A stretch of DNA of 64,000 bases from Megascapheus bottae (Eukaryota; Chordata; Mammalia; Rodentia; Geomyidae): assembly GCA_024803745.1 (NCBI GenBank), contig JANJXV010000153.1:1426001-1490000 (forward strand). The letters run 5' to 3'. How positions within the stretch are numbered: the stretch's first letter is position 1; each line of letters opens with the position of its first letter. The notes beneath the pieces are model-generated. The model was not told the origin of the DNA. It saw nothing but the letters and a program-made list of their open reading frames with translations, and did not search any database. Of this stretch, positions 10,978 to 22,829 are shown in pieces. The translations under genes and the position numbers were made by a program.

Positions 10978-12019
10978 TCGACAAGGGGCAATATACAGGC
11001 AGAGAAGGCACTGTGAAGCAAATGTTTTGTAAAGGATGAGGGCAATATTTACCCTTAAGTCTGGATCTTACCTAAGAAAGGCTCCTTGAGCCTGAGACCA
11101 GACTGGTAGTTGGGCCTAGTGGAAGATATTGGGATTGGACAAATAAGGTGTGCTGTTTACTACATCCACATGTATATTGTGAGATTGGAGGAGAGATTCA
11201 GCCTCCAGTATGTCTTTGGTGAGGTCTTTTGTGAGCAAGGATCTTTGGTCATTGGGCCCTGAAAGGTGACCCTGCCTCCCTCACAATGGAACAGAATATG
11301 GAACCCTGGTAACCAAGCCACTGTAACTAACAACCAACTCAAGCCAGCTCACTTGGCCTTTGGCTCAGGAGGAAGAAAGATGTTCCTGTGCTGTTGCCAA
11401 AGGTCAGGAAACTCGAGTCTCAGGCATGGAAGTTGTGGATGTCTTACTCGAAGATGTACATGCTAGATCATTGCCAAGCCACAAATCCAGTATAACAGGC
11501 CTTTCTCTAAGAAGAAGGCCAGGAAAATCCAGGGAACCAGATGAGGTATATTTCTAAGAAGAAATGTATTTGACCCCATCATCCTCCCCACACACTACAA
11601 CTTTCTGTTTTTTAAATTTTTTATTGTAATTAGTAAAAGGGTTAGATGATATTTGCCAAATAGAAGGTGCATTAATTCACATACATTGATACCCATTCAC
11701 ATGTCTTGGTACCCATTTCCCTCCAACCCCACACCCCCCACCCGTCTTGGTTTTCCCCCCTTCCCTATCAAATTTCAAATATCCAAATACAAATAAATTC
11801 AATATAACAGATAACAAAGTGAGATACTATACAAATATGGGATAACCAAGGGACAGCAAACGAGATGAGAGACAACATAGTACATTAAGGACAACAATCA
11901 TTCATTATATGGCTTTTGTGTCAATATCCTGGAGGTCCTTTCAATTAGCTTCACTTTATATGGCCTTATATATGGCCTTTTGCTCTATTGCCAATCTCTG
12001 CTAGTAGAGCCCAAGGTTT

Positions 12020-14795
12020 CTACTGATTATGACGAATGAGGGAAACCACTGAGCCTAAGTTCCTTTGAGTTTGGCTTACTTCACTTAATATGATTTGTTC
12101 TAAGTCTTTCCATTTCCTAACAAATGGGGCGATGTCATTCTTTCTGACAGCAGCATAGAATTCCATTGTGTACAAATACCACAACTTGTTGATCCACTCA
12201 TCAACTGAGGGACATCTGGGTTGGTTCCATATCTTTGCTATGGTGAATAGTGCTGCAATGAACATTGTGCTAGTGGGTTAAGTATGCCCTTGTTTCTGGA
12301 TTGTTGGGTAAATGCCAAGTAGTGGAATTGCTGGGTCATAGGGGGAGTTATATGTTTAGCCTTTTGAGGCACTGCCGCACTGCTTTCCATAGTGGTTGAA
12401 CGAGTTTGCACTCCCACCAACAGTGTAGTAATGATCCCTCCAGGCACCATCCCCTCCAGCATCTGTTGTCATTCCTTTTCCTGAACCTGGCCATTCTAAC
12501 TGGAATGAGGTGGAATCTTAGAGTTGTTTTGATTTGCATTTCTTTTATGACCAGAGATGTTGAGCATTTCTTCATGTGTCTGTAGGCCATTTTTGTTTCT
12601 TCTTCAGAGAAGACTCTCTTTAAGTCTTTGGCCCATTTTGTAATGGGATGGGTGTTACTTTGGAGGTTAGTTTTGGAGTGATTTAATTTTTAGAGTTGTT
12701 GATATATTTAGATATGAGGCCGTTGTCCGTTTTTTGGTTGGTGAAGATCTTCTCCTACTCTGTAGGCTTCCTGATTAGTTTACTAGCTATATCCGTTGCC
12801 ATACAAAAGCTCTGCAGTTTAATGCAGTCCCACTTTTCCAGCCTTTCTCTGATTTGTTGTGATTCTTGGTCCTTATAAAGAAAGTTTCGACCTGTGCCAC
12901 GGAGGCCTAGTGTATCTCCTATTCCTTCCTGTAAACTTTTCAGTGTGTCAGCTTTTACCTCCAGGTCTTTGATCCATTTGGAGTTAATTCTAGTGCAAGG
13001 TGACAAAGAAGGATCCAAATTTAGTTTTCTGCAGGTGCTTAACCAGTTCTGCCAGCACAACTTGTTGAAGAGGCTATCTTTCTTCCATTCTATGTTTGGC
13101 CATAGGTCTGTGGTTTAATATCAGGGTCCGCAGTTCTATTCCATTGGACCTCAGGCCTGTTCTTGTACCAGTACCAAGCTGTTTCGAGAATTATTGCTCT
13201 GTAATAGAGTCTAAAGTTTGGAATTGAAATTCCTCCAGCGCTGTTCTTTCTGCTAAGAAGTGTTTTTGCTCTGCGGGGTCTGTTATTATTCCATATGAAA
13301 TTCTGAATTGCCTCTTCTATGTCTTTAAAGAATGACATTGGGATGTTGATGGGTATTGCATTGAATTAGTAGATAACCCTTGGCAAGATTGTCATTTTGA
13401 CAATGTTGATTCTTCCAATCCAGGAGCATGGGAGGCTTTTCCATTTCCTCAGTTCTGCTTTAATTTCTTTTTTTAGATTTTTAAGGTTTTCATCTAAACG
13501 GTCCTTTACATTCTTAGTTAAGCTAATTCCTAGGTACTTCATTTTCTTTGAGGCTATTGTGAAACGAGTTTCTTTCCTGATTATTGCCACGTTCCTCTCA
13601 GTGTTGGCGTAAAGGAAGGCAGTTGATTTGTGAGGGTTGATTTTATGGCCTGCTACCCTTCCCAAGCTTTGAATCAGCTCAAGGAGCTTGGGACTAGAGT
13701 CTATAGGATTCTTTAAATACAGAATCATGTCATCTGCAAAGAGGGATAGTGTTATTTCCTCTTTCCCTACTTGGATCCACTTTATGCTTGCTTCTTGCCT
13801 TATTGCACTGTCTAGGAATTCTTGTACTATGTTAAAAAGGAGTGTAGAGAGTGGGCATCCTTGTCTTGTTCCTGATTTTAGAGAGAATGGCTTTAGATTT
13901 TCACCATTAAGTATATTACTAGCAGTGGGTTTCTCATACACAGCCTTTATTACATTGAGAAATGTTCAATGGATTCCTAGTTTCTCCACATCTTTTAACA
14001 TAAAGGGGTTTTGGATCTTGTCAAATGCCTTTTCCGCATCTATTGAGACAATCATGTGATTTTTGTCCTTGCTCCTGTTGATGTGTTGCATTATATTAAT
14101 TGATTTGTGTATGTTGAACCAGCTTTGCCTCCCTGTGATGAATCCAGTTTGATCATAGTGTATAATTTTTTGATGAGTTGTTGTAGACGGTTGGCCAGTA
14201 TTTTGTTGAGAAGTTTTGCATCGATGTTCATCAAAGAAATGGGTCTATAGTTCTCTTTCTTTGATGAATCTCTGTCTGGTTTGGGGATGAGGGATATACT
14301 GGCTTCACAGAATGAGTTTGGTAAAGAACCTTCATTTTCAATTTCGTTGAAGAGCTTGAGGTGTATTGGTGTGAGCTCTGCTTTAAAGACCTTCTAGAAT
14401 TCAGCTGTGAATCCATCTGGCCCTGGGCTCTTTTTAAGTGGAAGTTGTCTAATTTCCATTTCTATTTCAGAGCTTGAAATAGGCCTGTTGTGTTGGGTTA
14501 GCTCTTCTTGGTTCAGTGTGGGTATGTTAATATTGTCTAGGAATTCATCCATTTCTACTAGATTCTCAAATTTGTTGGCGTAAAGTTTTGAAAAGTATTC
14601 CCTCATGATATTCTGGATCTTGGTAATTTCTGTCATGATATTACCATTTTCATCTGCGATTTTGTTTATTTCGATATGCTCTCTCCTTTTTTTGGTAAGA
14701 TTTGCTAAGGGCTTGTCAATTTTGTTAATTCTTTCAAAGAACCAACTCCTTGTTTTGTTGATTCTTTCTATAGATTTTTTTTTATTCCAAATCAT
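12020..14795 (-). pseudogene. L1 ORF2 reverse transcriptase and C-terminal region, broken, unit 1
   Basis: The best frame (13,941-13,366) has [19 protein letters not shown] and the catalytic RT motif [11 protein letters not shown] near 13,725-13,745, with the thumb region downstream. Upstream, 14,795-14,394 encodes [19 protein letters not shown], the start of the RT fingers/palm. Downstream, 12,265-12,020 gives IAKIWNQPRCPSVDEWINKL and LWYLYTMEFYAAVRKNDIAP, the ORF2 C-terminal region. Several frameshifts and stops separate the frames. Confidence 0.92.
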
Positions 14796-15315
14796 TTAAT
14801 TCTGCTTTGATTTTAATAATTTGCTTTCTCCTAATGGGTTTAGGGTTGGTTTGTTGCTCTTTTTCCAGGAGGTTAAGGTGAAACATTAACTAGTTGGTTT
14901 GCCATTTTTCCAACTTGCTGTTGTAGGCACTCAGTGCTATAAATTTTCCTCTGAGTACTGCCTTTGTTGTGTCCCTAAGGATTTGAAATTTGTGTGCTCC
15001 TTATTGTTAAATTTCATAAACAGTTGGATATCTGTTCTGATCTCTTCGATTACCCATTGTTTTTGATTCAACAATGTGTTGTTCAGTCTCCATTAGTTAC
15101 AGGGTTTTCGATCCAATTTGATGCCTTTATGGTCTGAGAGTGTGCATTAAATGATTTCAGTGTTTCTGAATCTGTCCAGGTTTGTTTTATGGCCTAAGAT
15201 GTGGTCTATTTTAGAAAATGTTCCATGTGATGCTGAGGAAAACGTATATTGTGTTGTTACTGGGTGGAATATTCTGCAGATGTCTGTTAGATCTAGTTGG
15301 TCTATATAGTTGTTA

Positions 15316-15462
15316 AATACAGAATCATGTCATCTGCAAAGAGGGATAGTTTTATTTCCTCCTTGTCCATTTGGATCCCCTTTATGCTTGCTTCTTGCCT
15401 TATTGCACTGCCTAGGAATTCTAGTACTATGTTAAAAAGGAGTGGAGAGAGTGGGCATCCTG
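15316..15462 (-). repeat. Displaced duplicate of the L1 RT-motif segment
   Basis: About 147 bp nearly identical to 13,715-13,862 in the same orientation, carrying a second copy of the FADDMILYL coding segment 5' of the endonuclease sequence. The join occurs at similar sequence ('gtctata' and 'ttaaatac' near both points). Confidence 0.85.
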
Positions 15463-15527
15463 AATGCTACCCCTTACCACATTTATGCAATGCTTAGGCC
15501 TGTGGCATTTTACGCACAATTCAACGC

Positions 15528-15640
15528 TCTGTTTTTTGCTGGTTAATTAGAGGTAAAAATCTTATGGAATTTATTGCGTGGCTGATTTTGAACTGGAATC
15601 CTCAGGTCTCAGCTTATCTTGAGTAGCTAGGATTACAGTA
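15528..15640 (-). mobile_element. Long SINE fragment, reverse
   Basis: 'ctggttaattagaggtaaaa' and 'gagtagctaggattacagta'. A further eroded scrap lies at about 15,960-16,026. Confidence 0.7.
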
Positions 15641-15649
15641 CTTTTACAA

Positions 15650-16735
15650 CCTGTATGCTCATACACATCGCTTCTGATCCAAACACTCATTTTCAATTTA
15701 ACTAACAAGATGTGAGGAAAGATGATTGACTGTAATTTACTAGATGAGCTTCTAGTCAGTATATATTTCCACTTCCACTCTGAAGCCAGGGAAATGTTTT
15801 TGGTACTTGTTTCAACTATCTCCCAAAGAGGAAATAATGTGTGAGTACGTTTGCTAGTATTTCAGATAGGAGATGGACTTTGGTGTTTGGAACCTGTTGG
15901 GCAGAGTGATAACAGAGATGATGTTTCAGACAGGAATATTTTCATAACAGACAGACTTAGTCCAGATCCTTGGATTTCAGGCCTTGAGTAGATAGAATTA
16001 CAAGTGTGAGCTGCCACCACCACCTGGTTCATTTTGGAAACCTTAATTGCTTCTCATTTGTTCCTTTCCTTTTTTGGAAGATTGATCAAAGCTGGCTGAT
16101 TGTGCATCACAATGAAGTGATTGGCCTCAGGAATTGCAAATATTTGTTTCATCAGCACGGAATGAATGAAAGTTGATCTAAACCCAATAGTATTTTCCTT
16201 CTGATAAATAGGGAACTTACTTATATCATTTTTCCTTGCCTTTGCTTTCCCAAAGCAAACAACATGTTTCTTAAAAACTATACTTCATGAGAATATTATA
16301 ATTAGAAGCTATCTTCTGCACACTTCAGAATAGTCCTTGCATTTATAAACTTATATTACAATATTAGGTAGAAGAATGGTGACTGTTAGTTTCATAACTA
16401 TTTCATATGTTTTACTCTTTAAGGCTCATTAACTCAAGAAGGGATTAAATACATTTAGATAATAGTAGATCATAGCTGCTGCTGATTTGATGTGTGTGCA
16501 GATGATACACAGATTAATTAGGATTACGCAAAAGTTTTGTTCAAATTTTCAGTAGTAGACTGCTATGCTAACGGGAAGGTGATAGTAATGATGCTGAAAT
16601 TCTATGAATCAGCTATGAAGCAGAATTTCAGGGGAGAGTATTTGCTAGGGACTTAATTTCTAAGACGCATATCAAGAATATTGAACTATAAAACCAAATG
16701 ATGGACGACTCAGCGTCACATTTTGTTTGTTTTAT
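15650..16735. other. Unique intergenic DNA
   Basis: Apart from the SINE scrap at 15,960-16,026, no gene or repeat recognised. Unit 2 carries 16 extra bases near 51,376-51,391 relative to about 15,905. Confidence 0.4.
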
Positions 16736-17189
16736 GCAAGTCTTGGGACTTGAACCCAGGGCCTGGGAACTGTCCTTAAATGTTTTTTTTTTGCTTCAGG
16801 CTAGTGTTCTACCACTTTATCCACAGCTCCACTTCCAGATTTTTGGTAATGAACTGTAAATCAGAATATCATGCAATTTGTTTGGGCTGGATTCAAACCT
16901 GATTCTGTGTAGATAGGATTCCAAGTGTGAGCGCACAGAGCCTGGCTAGTATCATTCATCATTCAAGTCATGGGACTGCAATTCTGCACCTGGGTCTTGT
17001 CACTGAGCTTTTCAGCTCAAGACTACTGCCCTATCCCTTGAGCCATAGGGCCACTTCTGGGTTTCTGGTGGTTAATTGGAGATAAAAGTCACATGGACTT
17101 CAGTGCCCAGGCTGACTTTGAACTGCTATCCTTGGATCCCAGCCTGTTGAGTAGCTACATTTACAAGTGTGAACCACCATACCCAGCTA
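16736..17189 (-). mobile_element. Two tandem long SINEs, reverse
   Basis: 16,736-16,946 ('cttgggacttgaacccaggg') and 16,966-17,189 ('ggtggttaattggagataaa', ending 'gtgaaccaccatacccagct'). Confidence 0.8.
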
Positions 17190-17194
17190 AATTA

Positions 17195-17600
17195 TTTTTT
17201 AAGTTAAATTTTTTTGTTAAGTCAATATATAGTTGGCATAGGGTTACATAAGTAATGAACACATTTCTTAAGAAAATTGTTATCCCCTCCCTCATTTTCT
17301 CTGTTTTCCTACCCTCAGCCCCCTCTCCACCCAGATTGTTCAGTTCATTTCCGTTTAGTGTCTTCCAAGTATCACTGTTCAATTGGTTCACCCTTTTTCC
17401 TTTGTTTTTTTTTTTTTTACCATTTTATTATACCCTCTCCATTCCAAATCACATAAACCTATGTACAAGACAGAGGGTACCCGAATTCAACACAGTGACT
17501 ACAGAGAATAAAACTAAAGGGAAAAAGAAGAAAAGAGGTAAAAAGCAAAGAAAATGAAAGAACATCATACAGTACCTTAGAATCAACAACACTGAAAAAA
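17195..17600 (-). mobile_element. L1 3'-end fragment
   Basis: 'catagggttacataagtaat' then 'gttatcccctccctcatttt' resembles the L1 3'UTR pattern seen again at 23,840-23,985. Extent uncertain. Confidence 0.5.
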
Positions 17601-17609
17601 CAAAACATA

Positions 17610-18083
17610 AAACCTTGGGCTGAAAATGAAGCTTGCCTAGCATGTATGAAACCCTGGATTCCATTCCTCAGCACCACATAAACAAAAAACTGGAAGTGCC
17701 ACTGTGACTCAGCTGGTAGATTTCTAACGTTCAGCACAGAGTGTCTCCAAGTGACAAAAATCTGTCACATTTAAGTCAGGCTTCAAAACTTTGCTAGGAA
17801 CCAGTTATGTGATTTGGAAGAAAGTCCAATTTTCAAAGAATCACTAGCCAGGCGCTGGAGGGTCATAATTGTCATTCTACTAGCCAGGGAGAAGGTGAAT
17901 CAAAGCATTTGCAAGAAAAAAAAGAAAACAAAAAAAACCTGTAAGATTCTACTCTCCACTTATCCACCCAAAAACTAAGTGGAGTTGTGGCTAAAACTGG
18001 TACAGCATTAGCCTTGAGGAAAAAGATCTAAGAGACCTTGCCCAGGTCCAAAGTTCAAGCTCCCCACCAAGAAAGAAAAAAAA
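17610..18083 (+). mobile_element. Forward ID-type SINE and forward long SINE
   Basis: 17,610-17,745 has 'gcttgcctagcatgtatgaa' and 'ccattcctcagcaccacata'. 17,846-18,083 starts 'agccaggcgctggagggtca' and has an A-rich end. Confidence 0.7.
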
Positions 18084-18097
18084 GGAGTACAGATACC

Positions 18098-18571
18098 TTA
18101 GTTTCAAAAGTATATCTGGATATCTTAGTAGATTTTTCTGATCTTTCCTCATTCATCTCATGGAACCACATAATCTTGATCCTGATCTGACTAAGAGCCT
18201 GCATTGTGCTTAATAAATTCATTCCACATATTCCAGTAGAATCTTGACAGCTAACAGCCACTTACCAATGCTTTATTCTACGTTTAGGCCAGTATGTCTT
18301 CATACCATCTACACAGTCAGCTATATCATCTTTCCAGAAGTATCATTGAGTGTAGAACACTCAGAACTAAAATAATTGCATAAAGATGTAATAAAGCCCC
18401 TTGATTCATTAAGAAAATTTCTGTACCACTTAGAGCAAGTACATTAGTGGTATTTACCTCTAGCCTCTTTTTTTAAAAAAATTTATTAACATTGAAATTT
18501 ACATCATATTTCAAATGTCATGTTTAACCAACAAGTATTCAAGAAGGGAATCGCTATACAATCACTGGCAC
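18098..18571. other. Unique 474-bp segment present only in unit 1
   Basis: Absent from unit 2 at the 53,566/53,567 junction. No gene recognised in it. Confidence 0.85.
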
Positions 18572-18899
18572 ATAGATTTTAGAATATAGTAAAAGTTAAG
18601 CTGAGTCATTGTATGTCATAGATACAGATTAATCTATAATAAAACACATGTCTATAGAGTGTATAGTCTATCCTAGATTTTTATGTCTATGTAGTTATGT
18701 TTATATCTCCAAAATTATGTCCAGAACTTTGGGTATCAACTATTCAATCATCGCTCTACTACTGTTTGAAACTAATATCTATATATTAAGGATACCATGT
18801 ACATTTTGTTCCTTGGTCTTGACTTATCTCACTCAACAGGATTCACTCTAATTTCATCCACTATCCCAAAAATGCCATTATTATTTTTTTCTGTGCAGA

Positions 18900-19481
18900 T
18901 CTTCTTTTTATGTATTTATATTTATTGTAATTTATAGAAGGGTTACATTATATTCACCAGATAGAAGGTGCATTACTTCTCAAACTTTGATACCCCATGT
19001 AATGATATGGTCCCCATTACCCTTCCCCTACCCCCACTCATGTTCATTTCCCCCCTTCCCTATCCAATTTCAAATAACCAATTAGGCACATATGAAATAT
19101 ATCAGAAAACAAGGTGAAAAATTGTAACAATATGATATAACCAAGGGATAGCAAAAGAGATAAAAGATCACATAGTTCATTAAGGACAACAATCACTCAT
19201 TATATGAGTTTTGTTTCTTTATCTTGGAGGTCCTTACATTTAGTGTCATACTATTTGTCACGATGTCTCTAGATTTTGTTCTATTATAAATCTCTGGTAG
19301 CAGAGCCCAAGGTTTCTACTGAATTTGACAAATGAGGGAGACTCTTTGGCCTATGTTTCTTTGAGTTTGGCTTACTTCACTTAATACGATTTTTTTCCTT
19401 TTCATCCACTTCCCCGAGAATGCCATTATTTTATCTTGTCGGTTGGCTATGTATCATTCCATTTTGTGTGTGTGTGTGTTT

Positions 19482-19533
<52 letters not shown>

Positions 19534-19595
19534 ATCACATTTTTTGTAGTAGGGCATCTGGTTGTTTCCATCATCCAGCCTCATTTTCTACAGAT
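18900..19595 (-). mobile_element. L1 3'UTR/ORF2-end fragment with internal (TG)n
   Basis: 'agaagggttacattatattc' and 'agatagaaggtgcattactt' match the 3'UTR at 11,640-11,690. It extends into degraded ORF2 C-terminal sequence containing a (TG)n tract. Confidence 0.75.
19465..19530. repeat. (TG)n microsatellite, unit 1
   Basis: About 66 bp of TG with minor interruptions; about 14 bp shorter in unit 2. Confidence 0.95.
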
Positions 19596-19599
19596 ATTT

Positions 19600-20720
19600 T
19601 TATAGTCTCTTTTTTATTTTCAGGGTAATGTATAGAGGGGTTACGATTACATTTACAGGTAGTGGACTGCATTACTTCTCACACATTTATTCCACTCCAC
19701 ATGTTTTTGTCCCCAGTTCCCTCTCCCCTCCCCTTCCCAATCATCTTGTTTCCCCCCTTCCCTTTCCTATTTGACATAAACAAATAAAAATATACAATAT
19801 GCCAGGGAAAAAATCAGATACAGTAACAATCTGACATTAACCAAAGGGCAAAATAAGAGATGAGAAATAACATAGTAGATTAAGGACAAAAATCACACAA
19901 GATTAAGAGCAACGATGACACAAGATATAGCTCTTGTTCCCATATCCTAAAGATCCTTTCATTTAGTCTCATCCTATATGACCTTATATACCTAGGTTTT
20001 TGAGTTATTGTAATCCTCTGCTAGGAGAGTCCTAGATGTGAACTGATTGTTACAAATGAGGGAAACCATTGAGCTTATGTTTCTTTGGGTCTGGCTTGCT
20101 TCACTTAATATGAATTTTTCCAAGTCTTTCCATTTCCTTACAAATGGGGCGATGTCTTTCCTTCTGATGGCAGCATAGCATTCCATTGTGTATAAGTACC
20201 ACATCTTCTTGATTCAGTCATCTACTGAGTGGCATCTGGGTTGGTTTCATAGCTTTGCTATGGTAAATAGTGCTGCAATGAGCATCATTGTGCTAGTGGC
20301 TTTAGAATGTCCTTTTTTCTGGACAATTGGGTAGATGCCAAGTAGTGGATTTGCTGGATCATAGGGGAGCTCTATGTTCAGTCTTTTGAGGAACCACCAC
20401 ACTGCTTTCCCTAGTGGTTGAACGAGTTTATACTCACACCAACAGTGTAGGTGTGATCCCCCTGGTCACTTCTCCACCAGTATCTCTTATTAGATTTTTT
20501 GATAATGGCCATTCTGACTGGAGTCAGGAGGAATCTCAAAGTTGTTTTGATTTTCATTTCCCTTATTGCTAGAGATATGGAGCATTTCTTCATGTGTCTA
20601 AAGTCCATTTTAATTTTTTCTTCAGAGAATACTCTTTTAAGTCTTTAGCCCACCTTTTAATAGGATGGTTGTTTCTTTGAAGATTTGTTTGGGAGAGATT
20701 CATTTTTTTCAGCTATAGAT
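19600..20720 (-). mobile_element. Second L1 3' fragment, same orientation
   Basis: 3'UTR ('gtatagaggggttacgatta', CCCTCCCC-rich block) then ORF2 C-terminus at 20,204-19,992 (LWYLYTMEXYAAIRRKDIAP type) and upstream sequence to about 20,700. Directly follows another L1 3' fragment, head to tail. Confidence 0.85.
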
Positions 20721-20766
20721 ATATTTTAGATAACTACATATATTTTTGTAGAAAAAAGAATGGAAG

Positions 20767-21105
20767 TCATCATGCTGGCTCACAATTTAATTTCAGCTAC
20801 TTAGGATGCTCAGGGTTTAGGATCACAGGTCAAAGCCAACCAGGGCCCTACAGTGTGTGAGATCAAACTCTGTGAACATACAATGACTGTAAAAGGAATC
20901 TCACTGCCTGGGAATGTAGCCTAATGGTAGAGTGCTCACCTAGAATGCATGAAGACCTAGGTTCTATTCACCGGTACCGCATACTCAGAATAAAAGCTAG
21001 AAGTGGCGCTGTGTATCAAGAGGCAGAGCACTCACCTTGGGCAAGCGAGTCCAATGAAAATGTCTAGGCCCTGAGTCCAAGCCGTAGGACTGGCAAAAAG
21101 AAAAA
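20767..21105 (+). mobile_element. Forward long SINE head then forward ID-type SINE
   Basis: 20,767-20,900 eroded 7SL-like head. 20,905-21,105 has 'agcctaatggtagagtgctc', 'agctagaagtggcgctgtgt' and an A-rich tail. Confidence 0.75.
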
Positions 21106-21521
21106 AAAGAGCAATCTTACTTAAGTAACAAGGAATGTACCCTATATTTATACAGACTGAAAAATTCATTAAGAAATTAGAAAATATGTATAAAATGCAT
21201 AATTTCTTTGGTGTGTTGGCACTGGGTCTTCAACTGAGTGCTTCAGCTCTATCCCTGACCTTTTCTGCTCAAGGCTAGCACTGTACCAATGCAGCCCCAA
21301 ATCAACTATCTTCAATTGAGATATAAGCGATGAATATTTCAGGGTGCTTCATGAAAAGCATTTTTATAAATTGAAACTTTCAACACAGTCTTATTTTAGT
21401 ATGAATGTTGAGATGGGAAGAGACAGAAAAAGTGAAATGTTTCCTGATCCCCATAGAGAAGAGACTCAGCAGAACCACTGTGGTCTGCAGGCTTCTTTGT
21501 GAGTTTTGTTTGCTTGTTTGA

Positions 21522-21731
21522 TTTTTGTCAATTGTGGGGCTTGAACTCTGGGCCTGGGCACTGTCCCTGAGCTCTTCAGCTCAAGGCTAGTGCTTTAATC
21601 TGTGAGCCACAGTGCCACTTCTGGTTTTTCTGGCAGTTAACTGGGTACTTTGGCTGGCTTTAAACTTTGATTCTCAGATCTTAGCCTCCTGAGTAGCTAA
21701 GATTATAGGTGTGAGGTACCATCACCAGGCT
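21522..21731 (-). mobile_element. Long SINE, reverse
   Basis: 'gggcttgaactctgggcctg', 'gagccacagtgccacttctg', 'cctcctgagtagctaagatt'. A related fragment lies at about 21,210-21,300. Confidence 0.85.
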
Positions 21732-22092
21732 GCTGCTCTGTTACTATGCAGGTTCTGGATCAAGAACTTCAAGTTCTTACTTCAATTTTTTCTTCTCTTG
21801 TTTGAAACTCTGCCATTTGAACGAAGCCCCAGTTCCTGGTCTTTGTTGGTTAATGAGAGATATTATGATTTTCTAATATTCAGAGGAATGATTATAAAAC
21901 CCAGCATTTTACTTACTTGAATAAATGAAGAGACAGGACCTAGTGAGATGGAAAACAAAATTTCTTTTCAAGTTGCTATCCTGTTCTAATGCATCAGTCT
22001 GGCTATTTTGCTTACACACAAATATGTATTTTACCAATTTCTACTCTATTTTTGCTTAGCTTAAATCCACCACTGCCATTTCATAGATTTTG

Positions 22093-22630
22093 TTGTTGTT
22101 GTTTATGGTGCTTGAACTCTGTGCCTGGGCTGTTCCTCAGATCTTCAGTTCAATGCCAGTGCTCTACTACTTTTGATTTGGCCAGTCCTGGGCTTCAACT
22201 CAGGGACTGAGCACTGTCCTTATATTTTCTCAAGGCTAGGGCTCTACCACTTCAGCCTCAGCACCACTTCCAGCATTTTTCTATGTATGTGATATTGAGG
22301 AATTGAACCCAGGTCTTCGTGCATGCTAGGCAAGCACTCTACCACTAGGCCAAACTCCCAGCCCAAAATTATTCATCATTACTATTAGCTATCTTCTTTT
22401 TTTTATTATTGATTCGTCATGTTGCTTGGACTTTGGGCCTGGACTGTCCCTGACCTCTTCAGCTCAAGGCTAGCGCTCTTCCTCTACAGCTCCATTTTTG
22501 GTTTCTGGTAGTTAATTGGTGATGTAAGTCTCAAAAACATATGTGTCCAGGCTGGCTTTGGGCTTTGAACCAAGATCCTCCAATCTCAGCCTCCATAGTA
22601 GGTAGAATTACACGCTTCAGCCAGCAGTGC
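22093..22630 (-). mobile_element. Cluster of three reverse SINEs
   Basis: 22,093-22,175 long-SINE fragment; 22,176-22,364 ID composite ('gcatgctaggcaagcactct'); 22,400-22,630 long SINE ('ggtagttaattggtgatgta'). Confidence 0.8.
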
Positions 22631-22640
22631 CTGACTGTTT

Positions 22641-22750
22641 GATGTCTCTGTCTCTGTCTCTCTGTCTGTCTGTCTCTGTCTGTCTGCCTATCTGTCTCTC
22701 TGTCTCTCTGTCTCTCTCTCTGTCTCTGTCCCTCTCTCTGTCTCTCTCTG

Positions 22751-22802
<52 letters not shown>

Positions 22803-22812
22803 TGTCTCTCTT
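22641..22812. repeat. (TCTG/TCTC)n microsatellite, unit 1
   Basis: About 170 bp of mixed TCTG and TCTC repeats; unit 2 is about 33 bp longer and ends in pure CT. Confidence 0.95.
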
Positions 22813-22829
22813 TTGGTTGTAAGACTTTA

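Larger units (their letters stand above)
10230..11609 (+). repeat. Inverted-repeat arm A (pairs with 27,429-28,795), unit 1
   Basis: Reverse-complement homology to 27,429-28,795 along its whole length, including two SINEs in mirrored order (10,360-10,546 with 28,466-28,665; 10,781-10,977 with 28,045-28,235). Both arms contain an open segment near their inner end, translating as QEEERC(S/C)CAVAKGQE. Similarity stops exactly where L1 sequence begins at 11,610. By eye the arms are clearly more diverged than the two duplication units are from each other. Confidence 0.88.
11610..15470 (-). mobile_element. L1 3' portion (most of ORF2 plus 3'UTR), rearranged 5' tip, unit 1
   Basis: Minus-strand L1 running from endonuclease C-terminal sequence (ICRIFHPVTTQYTF, then HGTFSKIDHILGHK, about 15,310-15,170) through reverse transcriptase to the ORF2 C-terminus at about 12,020 and a 3'UTR with CCACCC-rich blocks. 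The 3' end is a T-rich stretch (reverse poly(A)) at 11,610. The 5' tip at 15,316-15,462 is a displaced copy of the RT segment. Frames are broken repeatedly, so it cannot be active. Confidence 0.92.

Noticed and set aside
13688..14059. 123-aa plus-strand open frame (and 49,159-49,530)
   Set aside because: Antisense of L1 ORF2 reverse transcriptase; the minus strand carries the FADD motif.
19420..19628. Cys/Val repeat open frames
   Set aside because: Translation of the (TG)n tract.
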